Positions 11,059 through 23,053 are shown, counted from the stretch's first letter. The stretch: DNA of 64,000 bases from Gigantopelta aegis (GCF_016097555.1 NC_054701.1:5825093-5889092), one strand, 5' to 3'. Notes: generated from the letters alone by a model not told the origin. A program made the numbers and translations.

Positions 11059-14000
11059 TGTCCCAGTATGAGTACAGATACTGATCCCAGTGATCATCAC
11101 CCACTGCCCAAGGTTGTAAACACAACATAGCAACATGTCCCAGTATGAGTACAGATACTGGTCCCAGTGATCATCACCCACTGCCCAAGGTTGTAAACAC
11201 AACATAGTAACATGTCCCAGTATGAGTACAGATACTGGTCCCAGTGATCATCACCCACTGCCCAAGGTTGTAAACACAACATAGCAACATGTCCCAGTAT
11301 GAGTACAGATACTGGTCCCAGTGATCATCACCCACTGCCCAAGGTTGTAAAGACAACATAGCAACATGTCCCAGTATGAGTACAGATACTGATCCCAGTG
11401 ATCATCACCCACTGCCCAAGGTTGTAAACACAACATAGCAACATGTCCCAGTATGAGTACAGATACTGGTCCCAGTGATCATCACCCACTGCCCAAGGTT
11501 GTAAACACAACATAGCAACATGTCCCAGTATGAGTACAGATACTGGTCCCAGTGATCATCACCCACTGCCCAAGGTTGTAAAGACAACATAGCAACATGT
11601 CCCAGTATGAGTACAGATACTGGTCCCAGTGATCATCACCCACTGCCCAAGGTTGTAAAGACAACATAGCAACATGTCCCAGTATGAGTACAGATACTGG
11701 TCCCAGTGATCATCACCCACTGCCCAAGGTTGTAAAGACAACATAGCAACATGTCCCAGTATGAGTACAGATACTGGTCCCAGTGATCATCACCCACTGC
11801 CCAAGGTTGTAAACACAACATAGTAACATGTCCCAGTATGAGTACAGATACTGGTCCCAGTGATCATCACCCACTGCCCAAGGTTGTAAAGACAACATAG
11901 CAACATGTCCCAGTATGAGTACAGATACTGGTCCCAGTGATCATCACCCACTGCCCAAGGTTGTAAAGACAACATAGCAACATGTCCCAGTATGAGTACA
12001 GATACTGGTCCCAGTGATCATCACCCACTGCCCAAGGTTGTAAACACAACATAGCAAAATGTCCCAGTATGAGTACAGATACTGGTCCCAGTGATCATCA
12101 CCCACTGCCCAAGGTTGTAAACACAACATAGCAACATGTCCCAGTATGAGTACAGATACTGGTCCCAGTGATCATCACCCACTGCCCAAGGTTGTAAACA
12201 CAACATAGCAAAATGTCCCAGTATGAGTACAGATACTGGTCCCAGTGATCATCACCCACTGCCCAAGGTTGTAAACACAACATAGCAAAATGTCCCAGTA
12301 TGAGTACAGATACTGGTCCCAGTGATCATCACCCACTGCCCAAGGTTGTAAACACAACATAGTAACATGTCCCAGTATGAGTACAGATACTGGTCCCAGT
12401 GATCATCACCCACTGCCCAAGGTTGTAAACACAACATAGCAAAATGTCCCAGTATGAGTACAGATACTGGTCCCAGTGATCATCACCCACTGCCCAAGGT
12501 TGTAAACACAACATAGCAACATGTCCCAGTATGAGTACAGATACTGGTCCCAGTGATCATCACCCACTGCCCAAGGTTGTAAACACAACATAGCAAAATG
12601 TCCCAGTATGAGTACAGATACTGGTCCCAGTGATCATCACCCACTGCCCAAGGTTGTAAACACAACATAGCAACATGTCCCAGTATGAGTACAGATACTG
12701 GTCCCAGTGATCATCACCCACTGCCCAAGGTTGTAAACACAACATAGCAACATGTCCCAGTATGAGTACAGATACTGGTCCCAGTGATCATCACCCACTG
12801 CCCAAGGTTGTAAACACAACATAGCAACATGTCCCAGTATGAGTACAGATACTGGTCCCAGTGATCATCACCCACTGCCCAAGGTTGTAAACACAACATA
12901 GCAACATGCAACATGTCCCAGTATGAGTACAGATACTGGTCCCAGTGATCATCACCCACTGCCCAAGGTTGTAAAGACAACATAGCAAAATGTCCCAGTA
13001 TGAGTACAGATACTGGTCCCAGTGATCATCACCCACTGCCCAAGGTTGTAAAGACAACATAGCAACATGTCCCAGTATGAGTACAGATACTGGTCCCAGT
13101 GATCATCACCCACTGCCCAAGGTTGTAAAGACAACATAGCAACATGTCCCAGTATGAGTACAGATACTGGTCCCAGTGATCATCACCCACTGCCCAAGGT
13201 TGTAAACACAACATAGCAACATGTCCCAGTATGAGTACAGATACTGGTCCCAGTGATCATCACCCACTGCCCAAGGTTGTAAACACAACATAGCAACATG
13301 TCCCAGTATGAGTACAGATACTGGTCCCAGTGATCATCACCCACTGCCCAAGGTTGTAAACACAACATAGCAACATGTCCCAGTATGAGTACAGATACTG
13401 GTCCCAGTGATCATCACCCACTGCCCAAGGTTGTAAACACAACATAGCAACATGTCCCAGTATGAGTACAGATACTGGTCCCAGTGATCATCACCCACTG
13501 CCCAAGGTTGTAAACACAACATAGCAACATGTCCCAGTATGAGTACAGATACTGGTCCCAGTGATCATCACCCACTGCCCAAGGTTGTAAACACAACATA
13601 GCAACATGTCCCAGTATGAGTACAGATACTGGTCCCAGTGATCATCACCCACTGCCCAAGGTTGTAAAGACAACATAGCAACATGTCCCAGTATGAGTAC
13701 AGATACTGGTCCCAGTGATCATCACCCACTGCCCAAGGTTGTAAACACAACATAGCAACATGTCCCAGTATGAGTACAGATACTGGTCCCAGTGATCATC
13801 ACCCACTGCCCAAGGTTGTAAACACAACATAGCAAAATGTCCCAGTATGAGTACAGATACTGGTCCCAGTGATCATCACCCACTGCCCAAGGTTGTAAAG
13901 ACAACATAGCAACATGTCCCAGTATGAGTACAGATACTGGTCCCAGTGATCATCACCCACTGCCCAAGGTTGTAAAGACAACATAGCAACATGTCCCAGT

Positions 14001-15079
14001 ATGAGTACAGATACTGGTCCCAGTGATCATCACCCACTGCCCAAGGTTGTAAAGACAACATAGCAACATGTCCCAGTATGAGTACAGATACTGGTCCCAG
14101 TGATCATCACCCACTGCCCAAGGTTGTAAAGACAACATAGCAACATGTCCCAGTATGAGTACAGATACTGGTCCCAGTGATCATCACCCACTGCCCAAGG
14201 TTGTAAAGACAACATAGCAACATGTCCCAGTATGAGTACAGATACTGGTCCCAGTGATCATCACCCACTGCCCAAGGTTGTAAAGACAACATAGCAACAT
14301 GTCCCAGTATGAGTACAGATACTGGTCCCAGTGATCATCACCCACTGCCCAAGGTTGTAAACACAACATAGCAACATGTCCCAGTATGAGTACAGATACT
14401 GGTCCCAGTGATCATCACCCACTGCCCAAGGTTGTAAACACAACATAGCAACATGTCCCAGTATGAGTACAGATACTGATCCCAGTGATCATCACCCACT
14501 GCCCAAGGTTGTAAACACAACATAGCAACATGTCCCAGTATGAGTACAGATACTGGTCCCAGTGATCATCACCCACTGCCCAAGGTTGTAAACACAACAT
14601 AGCAACATGTCCCAGTATGAGTACAGATACTGGTCCCAGTGATCATCACCCACTGCCCAAGGTTGTAAACACAACATAGCAACATGTCCCAGTATGAGTA
14701 CAGATACTGGTCCCAGTGATCATCACCCACTGCCCAAGGTTGTAAACACAACATAGCAACATGTCCCAGTATGAGTACAGATACTGGTCCCAGTGATCAT
14801 CACCCACTGCCCAAGGTTGTAAACACAACATAGCAACATGTCCCAGTATGAGTACAGATACTGGTCCCAGTGATCATCACCCACTGCCCAAGGTTGTAAA
14901 GACAACATAGCAAAATGTCCCAGTATGAGTACAGATACTGGTCCCAGTGATCATCACCCACTGCCCAAGGTTGTAAAGACAACATAGCAACATGTCCCAG
15001 TATGAGTACAGATACTGGTCCCAGTGATCATCACCCACTGCCCAAGGTTGTAAACACAACATAGCAACATGTCCCAGTA
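11059..15079. repeat. 77-bp satellite, 52 units
   Basis: The motif 'tgtcccagtatgagtacag' recurs with a 77-bp step from 11059 to 15070. The total distance equals 52 x 77 plus 7, and the extra 7 bp is one unit near 12906 in which 'caacatg' is doubled. Each unit contains a 7-bp inverted repeat, CCAGTAT and ATACTGG, separated by 8 bp, and a BclI-type TGATCA. Variants sit at fixed positions: taaaCaca versus taaaGaca, gcaaCatg versus gcaaAatg, and gCaac versus gTaac. Because 77 is not a multiple of three, the repeat gives a ladder of overlapping 61-codon frames that are not genes. Confidence 0.97.
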
Positions 15080-18000
15080 TCGGTCTTTTTTTAAGGTTTC
15101 TATATTTCTCTTTTATGAAAGTGATGTCAGCGTACGAGCTCTCATTCCTCTTGTCTATTGGTTTCCTGCCAATACCTCATCATCAGCAGCTACAGGGCCA
15201 AATATACTGTGAATTTTTTTTTTTGTTGTTGGCTAAAGCAAAAAAATGTGTGGTTTTCCAAAAATACACATTCTGTTGGGTATTTCTATTCGTGGATCAA
15301 AAAGGTAGTATCATAAGTTTGTATTACTAGTTGATTGCACCAGTCCACGAATTACACGAGAATTTGACAACCACAAATATAAGTATGAATAAAGCAGATG
15401 TAATGTTTAGCTTGCATTATTACCTACAATATGGGGACTAACTGGCGAGTGTAGAGTTAGTAGTTAATTGTGTATGAACGACTGAAGTTTTGTTACAGAA
15501 TCACAGGAACAATCAACATTTTTACAACACAGCATGAATGACAGGCAAACTCTGCTCTCCACTAATACTAAGGTAGCTTATTGTTTTTCATGTGTGTGTA
15601 TTAGTTCTGCTAGTGAAATTAATTTTCCAATGTAAGCTAACGGCCAGTCCACATTGAACATTGTGACAGAATCACATATTTAGTGTGACGGAATCACAAG
15701 TGCAATTTCTATATTTTCCCATGTCTAGGTGACCTTCATGTGGCAGACATGTACTTTCTATAATTATAACATAGCAAAGTTAGTTTTGTATTTCAGGTCC
15801 CATAACTTCTTTTCTTCAGTATATTTCTTTCTGTACTTGGCTTGTGTAGTCAACTTCAAATTGCATGTTTTACCTGTGTGGTGGGTGAATACCTGTGACA
15901 TCTCTTTGCTTCTTATAAGGACTATTTTCATGTGCTGTCTGTGAAGACAGTGTTTTTAGTTTTGATTGGGCTGCTGACCATGACATGATCAGCTGATGTT
16001 AGAAGGTAGCCATTCTGCATTTATTGAGTTATATTAGATGGTGGTTTCTTTTGGACTCCTGATTTTGGTGTCCTGCATCTTGACATAAGAATTTATGTAA
16101 AGGTTAGTCTAACTTAATATATTAAACACATATTATATTAATATTTTCTAAATATAATGCAATAAATATAATTAAAGTTATAAACAGTAACATTAGTAAT
16201 GTTATTAGCAATGTTGAAGATAAATTTATAAGTTGGGTATTCTGCTTAATATTTAAAGTAACTTATTTATTATTAAAATTATTCCCTTTATATTATACAT
16301 GCTTCTTTTCCTTTTGAGTATTTTGAATTAATAATTGTAAAAGGGTTTATCTTAAAATATGTATTTTATTTATTTCATTTAAAAGAAGTTATTTTAACTT
16401 CAGGTTCACAGTATATAGTCTATAAGTGACGGTGGATATGGATGAACAGAACATCTTAAACATCACGGGTTTGGTAATGTTATCTCATTTTATGGTATCA
16501 ACTAGTAGTAAAAGTGTCTTTACTATAATTATTGTACATTGACCTATTTGTCATTTTTATTGACCAGAATGTTACATATCATTGTATTATCATGTTTATA
16601 TGTTAATTATGGTAATATTAATTCGTACAGTTTAGATATGCATACAGTTTTGATAGTCGTATGTCATTAATGTTTTAAATGAAGGATTGTATTTATTTTG
16701 TATAATTTTTACCTAAAAAATGTATGTATTTTTTTTAAATACATATAATAATAGTATCATTTTGATATGAATTGTTGTAAATACGTACATTTTCAGAATG
16801 ATAATGGTTATGCTGTATATTTATTATTGTTATTTATTATTGTAGAGATGGATTTCATCTCCGTGATCTACAATAAACTGTGCAAAGCTAAATAAGTGGT
16901 TGTTATCATTTCCTGCACTGAGCACCCTGTTACATTCACACAAGTATATGAAGAAAACTGAAAACTATAACTTTATTCCCAAAATGGCTAATTGAAAAAG
17001 CAAAACGATTGACCAATCATGCAAACAGAAATAAATCATGTAATAATTAAAATTTATTTCATAAAAGCTGCAAAGTAACGATAAAAGTTATAACCGTACA
17101 CAAGTATACTTGTAACTGTTAAGATACATTCATACGGTAAATTTCTGAACGCTAATGTTTAACATATTTATTTTAAGGATTGGTGATTGACAAAATGGGC
17201 ATATATCTGACATTGGTCAACATGGGATCAATAATATGCCTTGCACATAATCTAGTTCATTAACATGCAATGGTATTTAATGTACGTCAGTAACGTTATG
17301 TATTGTTTGGGTGCAAGATTTTCTATTCAGGTACAAATCGGGGTTGGGGGAGGGTTCCAAGGTGCATGCGCCCCCTTTTTGCGTTGTAAAACAATACTAA
17401 AACCCTATTCAAACACCTATTACCATGCTCGGCGCCCCACCCACCCCCTCCCTTTCACCTACCCCTGGATATGCACCTGTTATTTATAGAAATAATTAAA
17501 TAACATATTTATTTTTAATACAAAACTATTAAAGATAGTCTTTATTTGATAATTTATAAAACGAAAATGAATATCATAAATGAGAAATATATGAGACATT
17601 TGGGGATTCTGTTAATTTTTTGTTAAAAACATGCATTTCTACCCTCACCTTCAATTTTAATACTGATGTTTATCAGAAACAACATTTTCCCTTTTTTTTA
17701 TTCCCTTTAATGTGGTCATAAATGAAGAAGGAATATAATTATAATATAAATTTGTAAAAAATATCCCAAAAATCCCCTATTTTATTACTCCCCCCCCCCC
17801 CCCCCCAATAAGCATGCAGTTTTGAGAGCAGATTTTGAATATGTTATGTAGAATGCATATGTGAATACGAACAAAACCCATCCCCAAGCATTTCTATTCT
17901 AATTTGTTTCTTGGGTCAAACCACATATTGTCATGGTGACTTAATAATTGCCATAGTAACCTCAAAGTGTTAATAGAAAAGCCAACAGACTTTGCCGAGT

Positions 18001-18535
18001 GTATTGCTAAGGCAGCTTGAACATACGGAAACAATTGGTTTTCTGTTTAAATGCGAAAGTTTTTACCTCAATCACTAATGTTGACCTACATGTATGTGGT
18101 ATAACAATTTGGAAGATTTCCACTCTCCCCCTACCTCACTGAGTTATCTTAAACTCTAGTCAGTGAAGGCTGTCGTATGTGACGTCTGTTATAGAACATA
18201 ATATTGAGCTTTGCCTCCATCATGTTTCAGACTGGATATGAGTAAGAACATTTTGTTAAACAGTAGAAAAAATAAGATAATAAATTTATCTATATACATG
18301 TAAATAATAACAATAATAAGTCCATGAGCCAATAGGCTTTATTGGTATCATTTTGGGGAATAAGGCTCACAGTAATTTTTAGCAAAGTATACATATCTAC
18401 GGTTGGAAAATATGTGATAGCAATGGAATAGTGGTAGCTTTTGAGTATTATCACTCTTTTCAAGACACTACTCTAAAATAATCATTTTAGAAATATGACC
18501 AACGCATAGTAAAACAACCCAATGCAACTTTATCA
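15080..18535. other. AT-rich intergenic DNA, no gene recognised
   Basis: I find no convincing exon or transposon. An 'caataaactg' polyadenylation-like signal occurs at about 16872 after a 'gagatggatttcatctccgtgatc' hairpin, which could mark a 3' UTR whose gene I cannot see. A 'ggggttgggggagggttcc' / 'ccccacccaccccctcccttt' pair at 17340-17455 is a G/C-rich dispersed-repeat remnant. A poly-C run lies at about 17791-17806. Confidence 0.5.
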
Positions 18536-18922
18536 TTAAAGGCATACTGTCACAGATTTAAGGACCTTATTTCTCTAAAAATGGATAATAAATAAAAATG
18601 ACATTAATTGTTGGAAACCAAATCTATCTATTGCATCACCTTAACTGAACCATGATGGAGTGAAATCCATGTCAACCCTCTCAGCAATTTTAGTTTTTGA
18701 ATTATGGACCATTGCCATAATTCAATTATTTTTACAAAATATCGTTAATAAATGGAGTATGGTGGTTATGAAGATGGTTGAATAAAGTACATTTAGCGAC
18801 AAATCAAATTACTTTTGTTCAGGTAATACTTTGTTAGACCATTAAATAGGTCAGTGGTCTGTGACAATATGCCTTTAAATCTGTGACAGTATACCTTTAA
18901 ATCTGTGACAGTATATCTTTAA
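18536..18922. mobile_element. piggyBac-like MITE with TTAA target sites
   Basis: A TTAA at 18536-18539 is followed by AGGCATACTGTCACAGA. The inverted counterpart TCTGTGACAATATGCCT ends at 18874 and is followed by TTAA. TTAA duplications with short terminal inverted repeats are typical of the piggyBac superfamily. The right terminus is then repeated twice more (ctgtgacagtatacct and ctgtgacagtatatct), each again followed by TTAA, at 18897 and 18919. The 335-bp body has no coding capacity, so the copy is non-autonomous. Confidence 0.75.
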
Positions 18923-18936
18923 GCAGTCCTTGTAAA

Positions 18937-19262
18937 TGATAGGGGCAGGATGTATACCAGTGGTAAAGCATTCACTTGATGCGTGGTCGGTCCAGGATCG
19001 ATCCCTGCTGGTGGACCCATTGGGCTATTTCATGTTCCAGCCAGTGCTCCACAACTGGTATAACAAAGGCCGTGGTATGTACTATCCTATCTGTGGGATG
19101 GTGCATATAAAAGATCCCTTGCTGCTAATCGAAAAGAGTAGCCCATGAAGTGGCGACAGCGGGTTTCCTCTCTCAATATCTGTGTGGTCCTTAACCATAC
19201 GTCTGACACCACATAACCGTCAATAAAATGTGTTGAGTGTGTCGTTAAATAAAACATTTCTT
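18937..19262 (+). mobile_element. Full-length tRNA-derived SINE, family A (tail subtype 1)
   Basis: The head contains an A-box-like 'ataccagtggtaaagc' and a B-box-like GGATCGATCC, as in RNA polymerase III promoters of tRNA-derived SINEs. The body runs through 'gggctatttcatgttccagccag', 'gccgtggtatgtactatcc', 'ataaaagatcccttgctgctaatcgaaaagag', 'gcgacagcgggtttcctctc' to 'gtgtcgttaaataaaacatttctttc'. This is the most complete copy in the window and serves as the reference for the others. Confidence 0.93.
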
Positions 19263-19723
19263 TCTTTCTTTTTTTTGTAAATGATATTTGTCAAACCTGT
19301 GGTAATGTTAAATAGCATTTTAAAAAACATTTGATAAAATACTGAAGTTGAAAATTTTAGCAGTGGTAATACATACATTGCAGTGCCGAAGTTTTGTTTT
19401 GTATAATGGAATATTTCAGTTTCAGAATTTTTTTTATATATCATTTAGTTTTAAAGCGTTAATAAACGTTTTGGAATACATACAATTACACGTTTATAAC
19501 TATTTTATAGATGAATCCAAATAATTGAAAATATTTTATGTAATTTATATATTAAAATCACTAAAGCAGAAAATGTTACCCCCCCCCCCCCCAAATGAAA
19601 ATATACTTTTTTTTTTTTTTAAATTGTTTTTAGAAATTGTATTTCATTTCCCTATTGCTGTTGAAGAATACTCTCCTAACATCAAATAAATGTGTACAGT
19701 AACATGTTGTAATCATTCTAAAC
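19263..19723. other. AT-rich intergenic DNA
   Basis: No gene is seen. Low-complexity runs of C (about 19580-19592) and T (about 19608-19620) are present. Confidence 0.5.
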
Positions 19724-19968
19724 CTGCCTCGGCACTGTAGTGGTTAAGTTATAGGACTTGTGGCTGATAGGTACTGAGTTCGAATCCATTTACTGGCTCC
19801 AACCCAGAGTGAGTCTGATGATTCAATGGAAAGGTGTAAGGCCACTACATTGAATGATCTCTCGCTAACCACTAACCCACTGTCCAAGACTGACAGCCCA
19901 GATAGTTGAGGTGTATGCCCAGGACAGTGTGCTTGAACCTTAATTGAACAGAAGCACATAAATAAATA
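19724..19968 (+). mobile_element. tRNA-derived SINE, family B
   Basis: The tRNA-like head reads GCCTCGGCACTGTAGTGGTTAAG, then a B box GAGTTCGAATCC. The body holds 'aaggccactacattgaatg', 'ctctcgctaaccactaaccc', 'gttgaggtgtatgcccaggacag' and 'gtgcttgaacctta'. This body is the parent of the 60-bp satellite at 1-952. A Tc1-like element sits immediately after its tail. Confidence 0.85.
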
Positions 19969-19970
19969 TA

Positions 19971-21464
19971 CTCTTCAAAAGAAGAAACGCAAAACCACAT
20001 TGTCGTAACATTTGGAGAATTGATTTAATTATTGAATGGTGAGTCCGATAATTACCAAATGTTGCAGGATTGTTCACAATTCACTCTAGTCCATTGTGAG
20101 TAAGTGATAGGACACACCACCAAGGTCAAGGTCATCTGGAGTCAATACCGGATGTGGCCTCCGCGTGTGTTGACAACTGCCTGGCACCGCCTGCCCATTG
20201 AAGCAACCAGAGTACGGATGACGTCCCGGGGGATGGTGGCCCACTCGGCCTGCAAGGCTGCTGCCAGCTCGGGCAGGGTCTGGGGCTGTGGTTGTCGCTG
20301 TCGGAGGCGTCGTTCCAACTCGTCCCATAGATGCTCATTTGGGTTCAAATCCGGTGATGTCGATGGCCAAGGAAGGACATTAATGTTGTTGTTCTGTAGG
20401 AAAGCCGTTGTGAGACGTGCTGTGTGAGGCCTGGCGTTGTCATGTTGGAACACTGCGTTGGCGTTGGCCATAACTGGAACGATGTGTGGCCGGAGGATCT
20501 GGTCAATGTAGCCCTGTGCATTCAGGTTGCCCTGCACGTGGACCAGGTCAGTTCTGCCAGTGTGTGAGATGGCTGCCCACACCATGACACTACCCCCGCC
20601 GAATCTGTCCACTTCCTGCACGCAGTTTGCCGCATAACGTTCACCACGACGCCTATACACGCGACATCTTCCACCATGACGTCGGAGCAGAAATCGGGAC
20701 TCGTCACTGAACCACACCTGTCTCCATCGCAGTTGAGGCCATTGTCGATGAATCTGGCACCACTGCAGTCGGAGTCGACGGTGTTGTGGTGTTAAGATGA
20801 CACCTCGAACTGGACGTCTGGCACAAATTCCTACCTCACGTAGGCGGTTCCGTACGGTCTGGTCGGATATCCTGCGCAAACCTGGTATTGCTGTGGCTGT
20901 GGAGGTGGCAGTAGTCAATCGTTCCCGAAGGTGGTGTACCCGGATGTAGCGGTCCTGCCCGGGGGTAGTGACCCGTGGTCGACCGGATCTAGGGAGGTCA
21001 CGTGTTGATCCATGTTGCTGGTAACGGTCCCACAGTCTGGAGATGATGCTTGGGGACACATGGAATGCCCTGGCAACGGCCGTTCTGGATTCGCCTGCGT
21101 CTAGTCGGTCGATGGCATTGTTTCTCTGCGGTTCACTGAGACGTGGCATGTCCTGGATTGTCAACTGTCGGCCAGATACAGAGGCCAGGCAAGCGAACAC
21201 CCTGTACTTTTATACTGTCGGTGTTTATGTTGCACGTGCAGACAACGCACGTGCAGTGGTAACATGGTTTGCACGTGGCTGCATTTTTGCGAATATTCAC
21301 ATTTTGGAACTTTATTGTACAGTAGCTGCGTTTTATCGAATGTAACCATGGGAATGTGTTTGGGACATGCAATGACCTTATATTCACAAAGCATGAACCG
21401 GTAGGAAATATAAAATCGGAGTTATAACCCATTTGTACCCTTTTGCGTTTCTTTTTTTGAAGAG
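19971..21464 (-). mobile_element. Complete Tc1-like DNA transposon
   Basis: The element is 1494 bp, bounded by TA dinucleotides at 19969-19970 and 21465-21466. Its termini are inverted repeats: CTCTTCAAAAGAAGAAACGC on the left and the same with a single G-to-A change when the right end is read in reverse, followed by AAAA. It encodes one uninterrupted transposase on the minus strand. TA targets, about 24-bp inverted repeats and one intronless gene are diagnostic of the Tc1/mariner superfamily. Intact coding and near-identical ends suggest a young insertion. It lies in the tail of a family B SINE. Confidence 0.95.
20142..21149 (-). CDS. Tc1-family transposase, DD34E, intact
   Basis: The 335-residue protein would bind the element's terminal repeats and catalyse cut-and-paste transposition into TA sites in the nucleus. 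Its N-terminus MPRLSEPQRNNAIDRLDAG begins a helix-turn-helix paired-like domain, with a second around 'GLRRISDQTVRNRL'. The catalytic triad is visible: Asp in FSDESRF, Asp in QHDNARPHTA, and Glu in SPDLNPNEHLWDELERR, with 34 residues between the last two, as in Tc1. The frame stays open back to an ATG at 21200 (17 residues more), but the family start is the inner Met chosen here. There is no stop or frameshift. Whether it is active cannot be told from sequence. Confidence 0.95.
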   Translation of the reverse strand: MPRLSEPQRNNAIDRLDAGESRTAVARAFHVSPSIISRLWDRYQQHGSTRDLPRSGRPRVTTPGQDRYIRVHHLRERLTTATSTATAIPGLRRISDQTVRNRLREVGICARRPVRGVILTPQHRRLRLQWCQIHRQWPQLRWRQVWFSDESRFLLRRHGGRCRVYRRRGERYAANCVQEVDRFGGGSVMVWAAISHTGRTDLVHVQGNLNAQGYIDQILRPHIVPVMANANAVFQHDNARPHTARLTTAFLQNNNINVLPWPSTSPDLNPNEHLWDELERRLRQRQPQPQTLPELAAALQAEWATIPRDVIRTLVASMGRRCQAVVNTRGGHIRY

Positions 21465-22380
21465 TATATAAATGGATGAATTTACAATTTTAAGCAATGT
21501 AAAATGTTTAGCAGAAATATGATAATCATATTCATTTTCTTCATCCTCATTTGTACTTTCCCAATAGCCTAGTAGTCTGTACATATCACTGACCTTAGTG
21601 TATGATGCACTGAGGACACAGAAGAGACATGTGAATGCCTTTACTTTGGAGTTTTTAGTTCTCGGGGTGGGGTGGGGGTCCATTCCTGACCCAACTAAGA
21701 AACATGTCCTGAAGCTGGTCAGCAATTTCAAAGCACTTGGCTTTCCTTTACCGTCAAATTAGTGGCTAAAGTGGCTTTGTTAGTCTTTCTAAGTAATAAA
21801 TCTGGTGTGGACAGAGCTCATGGTAATGGTTCAAGTGATTGAGATAAAATGCCTCCATTTGGAGCTTGTGTCCTTGTGCCACCACTAGGATGGAATGGAA
21901 TGGAAACTCGTTTAACGTGCCCATATCCACAGAGGTTCAGGCACGCCTACCACGGATCCGACCTCTGACTTGGCCAGTGGAGGGTTCTGTGGCAGGAGGG
22001 ACCACTAGGATGCAGCCAAACAAAGACCAATCTGCTTTTATGGTGACCACTGTCCCTCTTGCTTTTACTTCTTTCTCTTGTTAGTTTTCATCAGATTTTG
22101 GAATTGGTTTGCTGGTAGGTCTTTTTCTAGTGTCTCACACTTAAAGGCTTTCATGAATCTAACGGTGGTGATATTTCTGGGAGCTACCTTTGCAGCAGAA
22201 ATGCTAATGAGGTCCAACTTTTCTGTGAATGGACTTATCCTTTGATGACGAAAACAACTGTTGATACTGCTTCCTGGTCTTTTATTTCATTCTTGGTCAG
22301 TAAGTATGATTGAAGTTTGATGTGTTGCCTTTTAACTGACCTTGGAATGTATTGCTGGGATCAGCTGTTAATAATACTGT
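21465..22380. other. Unassigned DNA, possible decayed retroelement
   Basis: A 115-codon minus-strand frame (21384-21731) has protein-like composition in 'YRLLGYWESTNEDEENEYDY', but no family is recognised and it overlaps the transposon end. The segment could be the remnant of the LTR element further right or unrelated host DNA. A short repeat is inserted at 21880-22012. Confidence 0.3.
21880..22012. mobile_element. Short dispersed repeat with 12-bp target duplication
   Basis: The string ACCACTAGGATG occurs on both sides of a roughly 120-bp insert that begins GAATGGAATGGAAACTCG, contains 'tttaacgtgcccatatccac' and 'ggttcaggcacgcc', and ends near 'tggcaggaggg'. The left module is shared with the element at 4783-5890, so this is a short member of that family with the same length of target duplication. 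Confidence 0.65.
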
Positions 22381-22617
22381 TATCAATACAGAGTAACCTA
22401 GATGACCGTCATCAATACGGAGCAGCCTAGATGACCGTCATCAATACGGAGCAGCCTAGATGACCGTCATCAATACGGAGCAGCCTAGATGACCGTCATC
22501 AATACGGAGCAGCCTAGATGACCGTCATCAATACGGAGCAGCCTAGATGACCGTCATCAATACGGAGCAGCCTAGATGACCGTCATCAATACGGAGCAGC
22601 CTAGATGACTGTCATAC
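22381..22617. repeat. 29-bp satellite, about 8 units (left block)
   Basis: Tandem units read 'cctagatgaccgtcatcaat' plus 'acggagcag'. They are almost identical. The same 29-bp satellite recurs as a larger block at 27624-29190, on the other side of the LTR-gag unit. Confidence 0.95.
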
Positions 22618-23039
22618 AAAAGTATCAGACTGTGTGTCCAGATTTTTGTAGGATTATGTGTATCCAAGAGTTTAAAACTGTATTCCTATTTTTTTTGTAG
22701 GATTGTATATGCAAGTTTAAATTGTGTCTCATTTTTGTAGGATTGTATATGCAAGAGTTTAAGACTGTGTGTCCAGATTTCTTGTAGGATTGTGTATCCA
22801 AGAGTTTAAGACTGTGTCCAGATTTTTTGTAGGATTATGTGTATGCAAGAGTTTAAACTGTGTTCAGATTTTTGTAGGAATGTGTATCCAAGGGTATAGG
22901 ATTGTGTGTCCATATTTGTTTTAGGACTGTGTATCCCAGTGATTAGAAGTTTGTTTCACAGACCTTATGGTATTGCTAGAGTAGCTGACATTTTATGTTT
23001 TGTATTTATTATATCTCATTTCGGGGACGAAATGAAAGC
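22618..23039. repeat. Degenerate ~45-bp repeats before the LTR
   Basis: Loose repeats of 'gtgtgtccagatttttgtag', 'gattgtgtatccaagagttt' occupy 22618-22930. The same sequence occurs at 27530-27623, directly before the right-hand block of the 29-bp satellite, so both blocks share a border sequence. From about 23020 comes 'tttcggggacgaaatgaaag', which resembles the 3' end of Ty3/gypsy pol next to a polypurine tract. Confidence 0.7.
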
Positions 23040-23053
23040 AAGAAGGGGGGAAG
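23040..23053 (+). other. Polypurine tract of an LTR retrotransposon
   Basis: AAGAAGGGGGGAAG directly precedes the TGTTGTG start of the LTR. A purine-only run immediately upstream of an LTR is where plus-strand DNA synthesis is primed in retroelements. Confidence 0.75.

Noticed and set aside
10922..15062. Ladder of about 50 overlapping 61-codon minus-strand frames
   Set aside because: They repeat every 77 bp and arise because the satellite unit is open in all three phases over two to three copies. They are not genes.
11059..15079. Regular repeats suggesting a CRISPR-like array
   Set aside because: The whole 77-bp unit is conserved, with no unique spacers, and the context is eukaryotic.
18937..19010. 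tRNA gene with A and B boxes
   Set aside because: The boxes belong to a SINE head; no cloverleaf with a functional anticodon arm can be drawn with confidence, and the SINE body follows.
21384..21731. 115-codon frame next to the Tc1 element as a host gene
   Set aside because: It spans the transposon border, has no recognised domain and no splice or conservation evidence.
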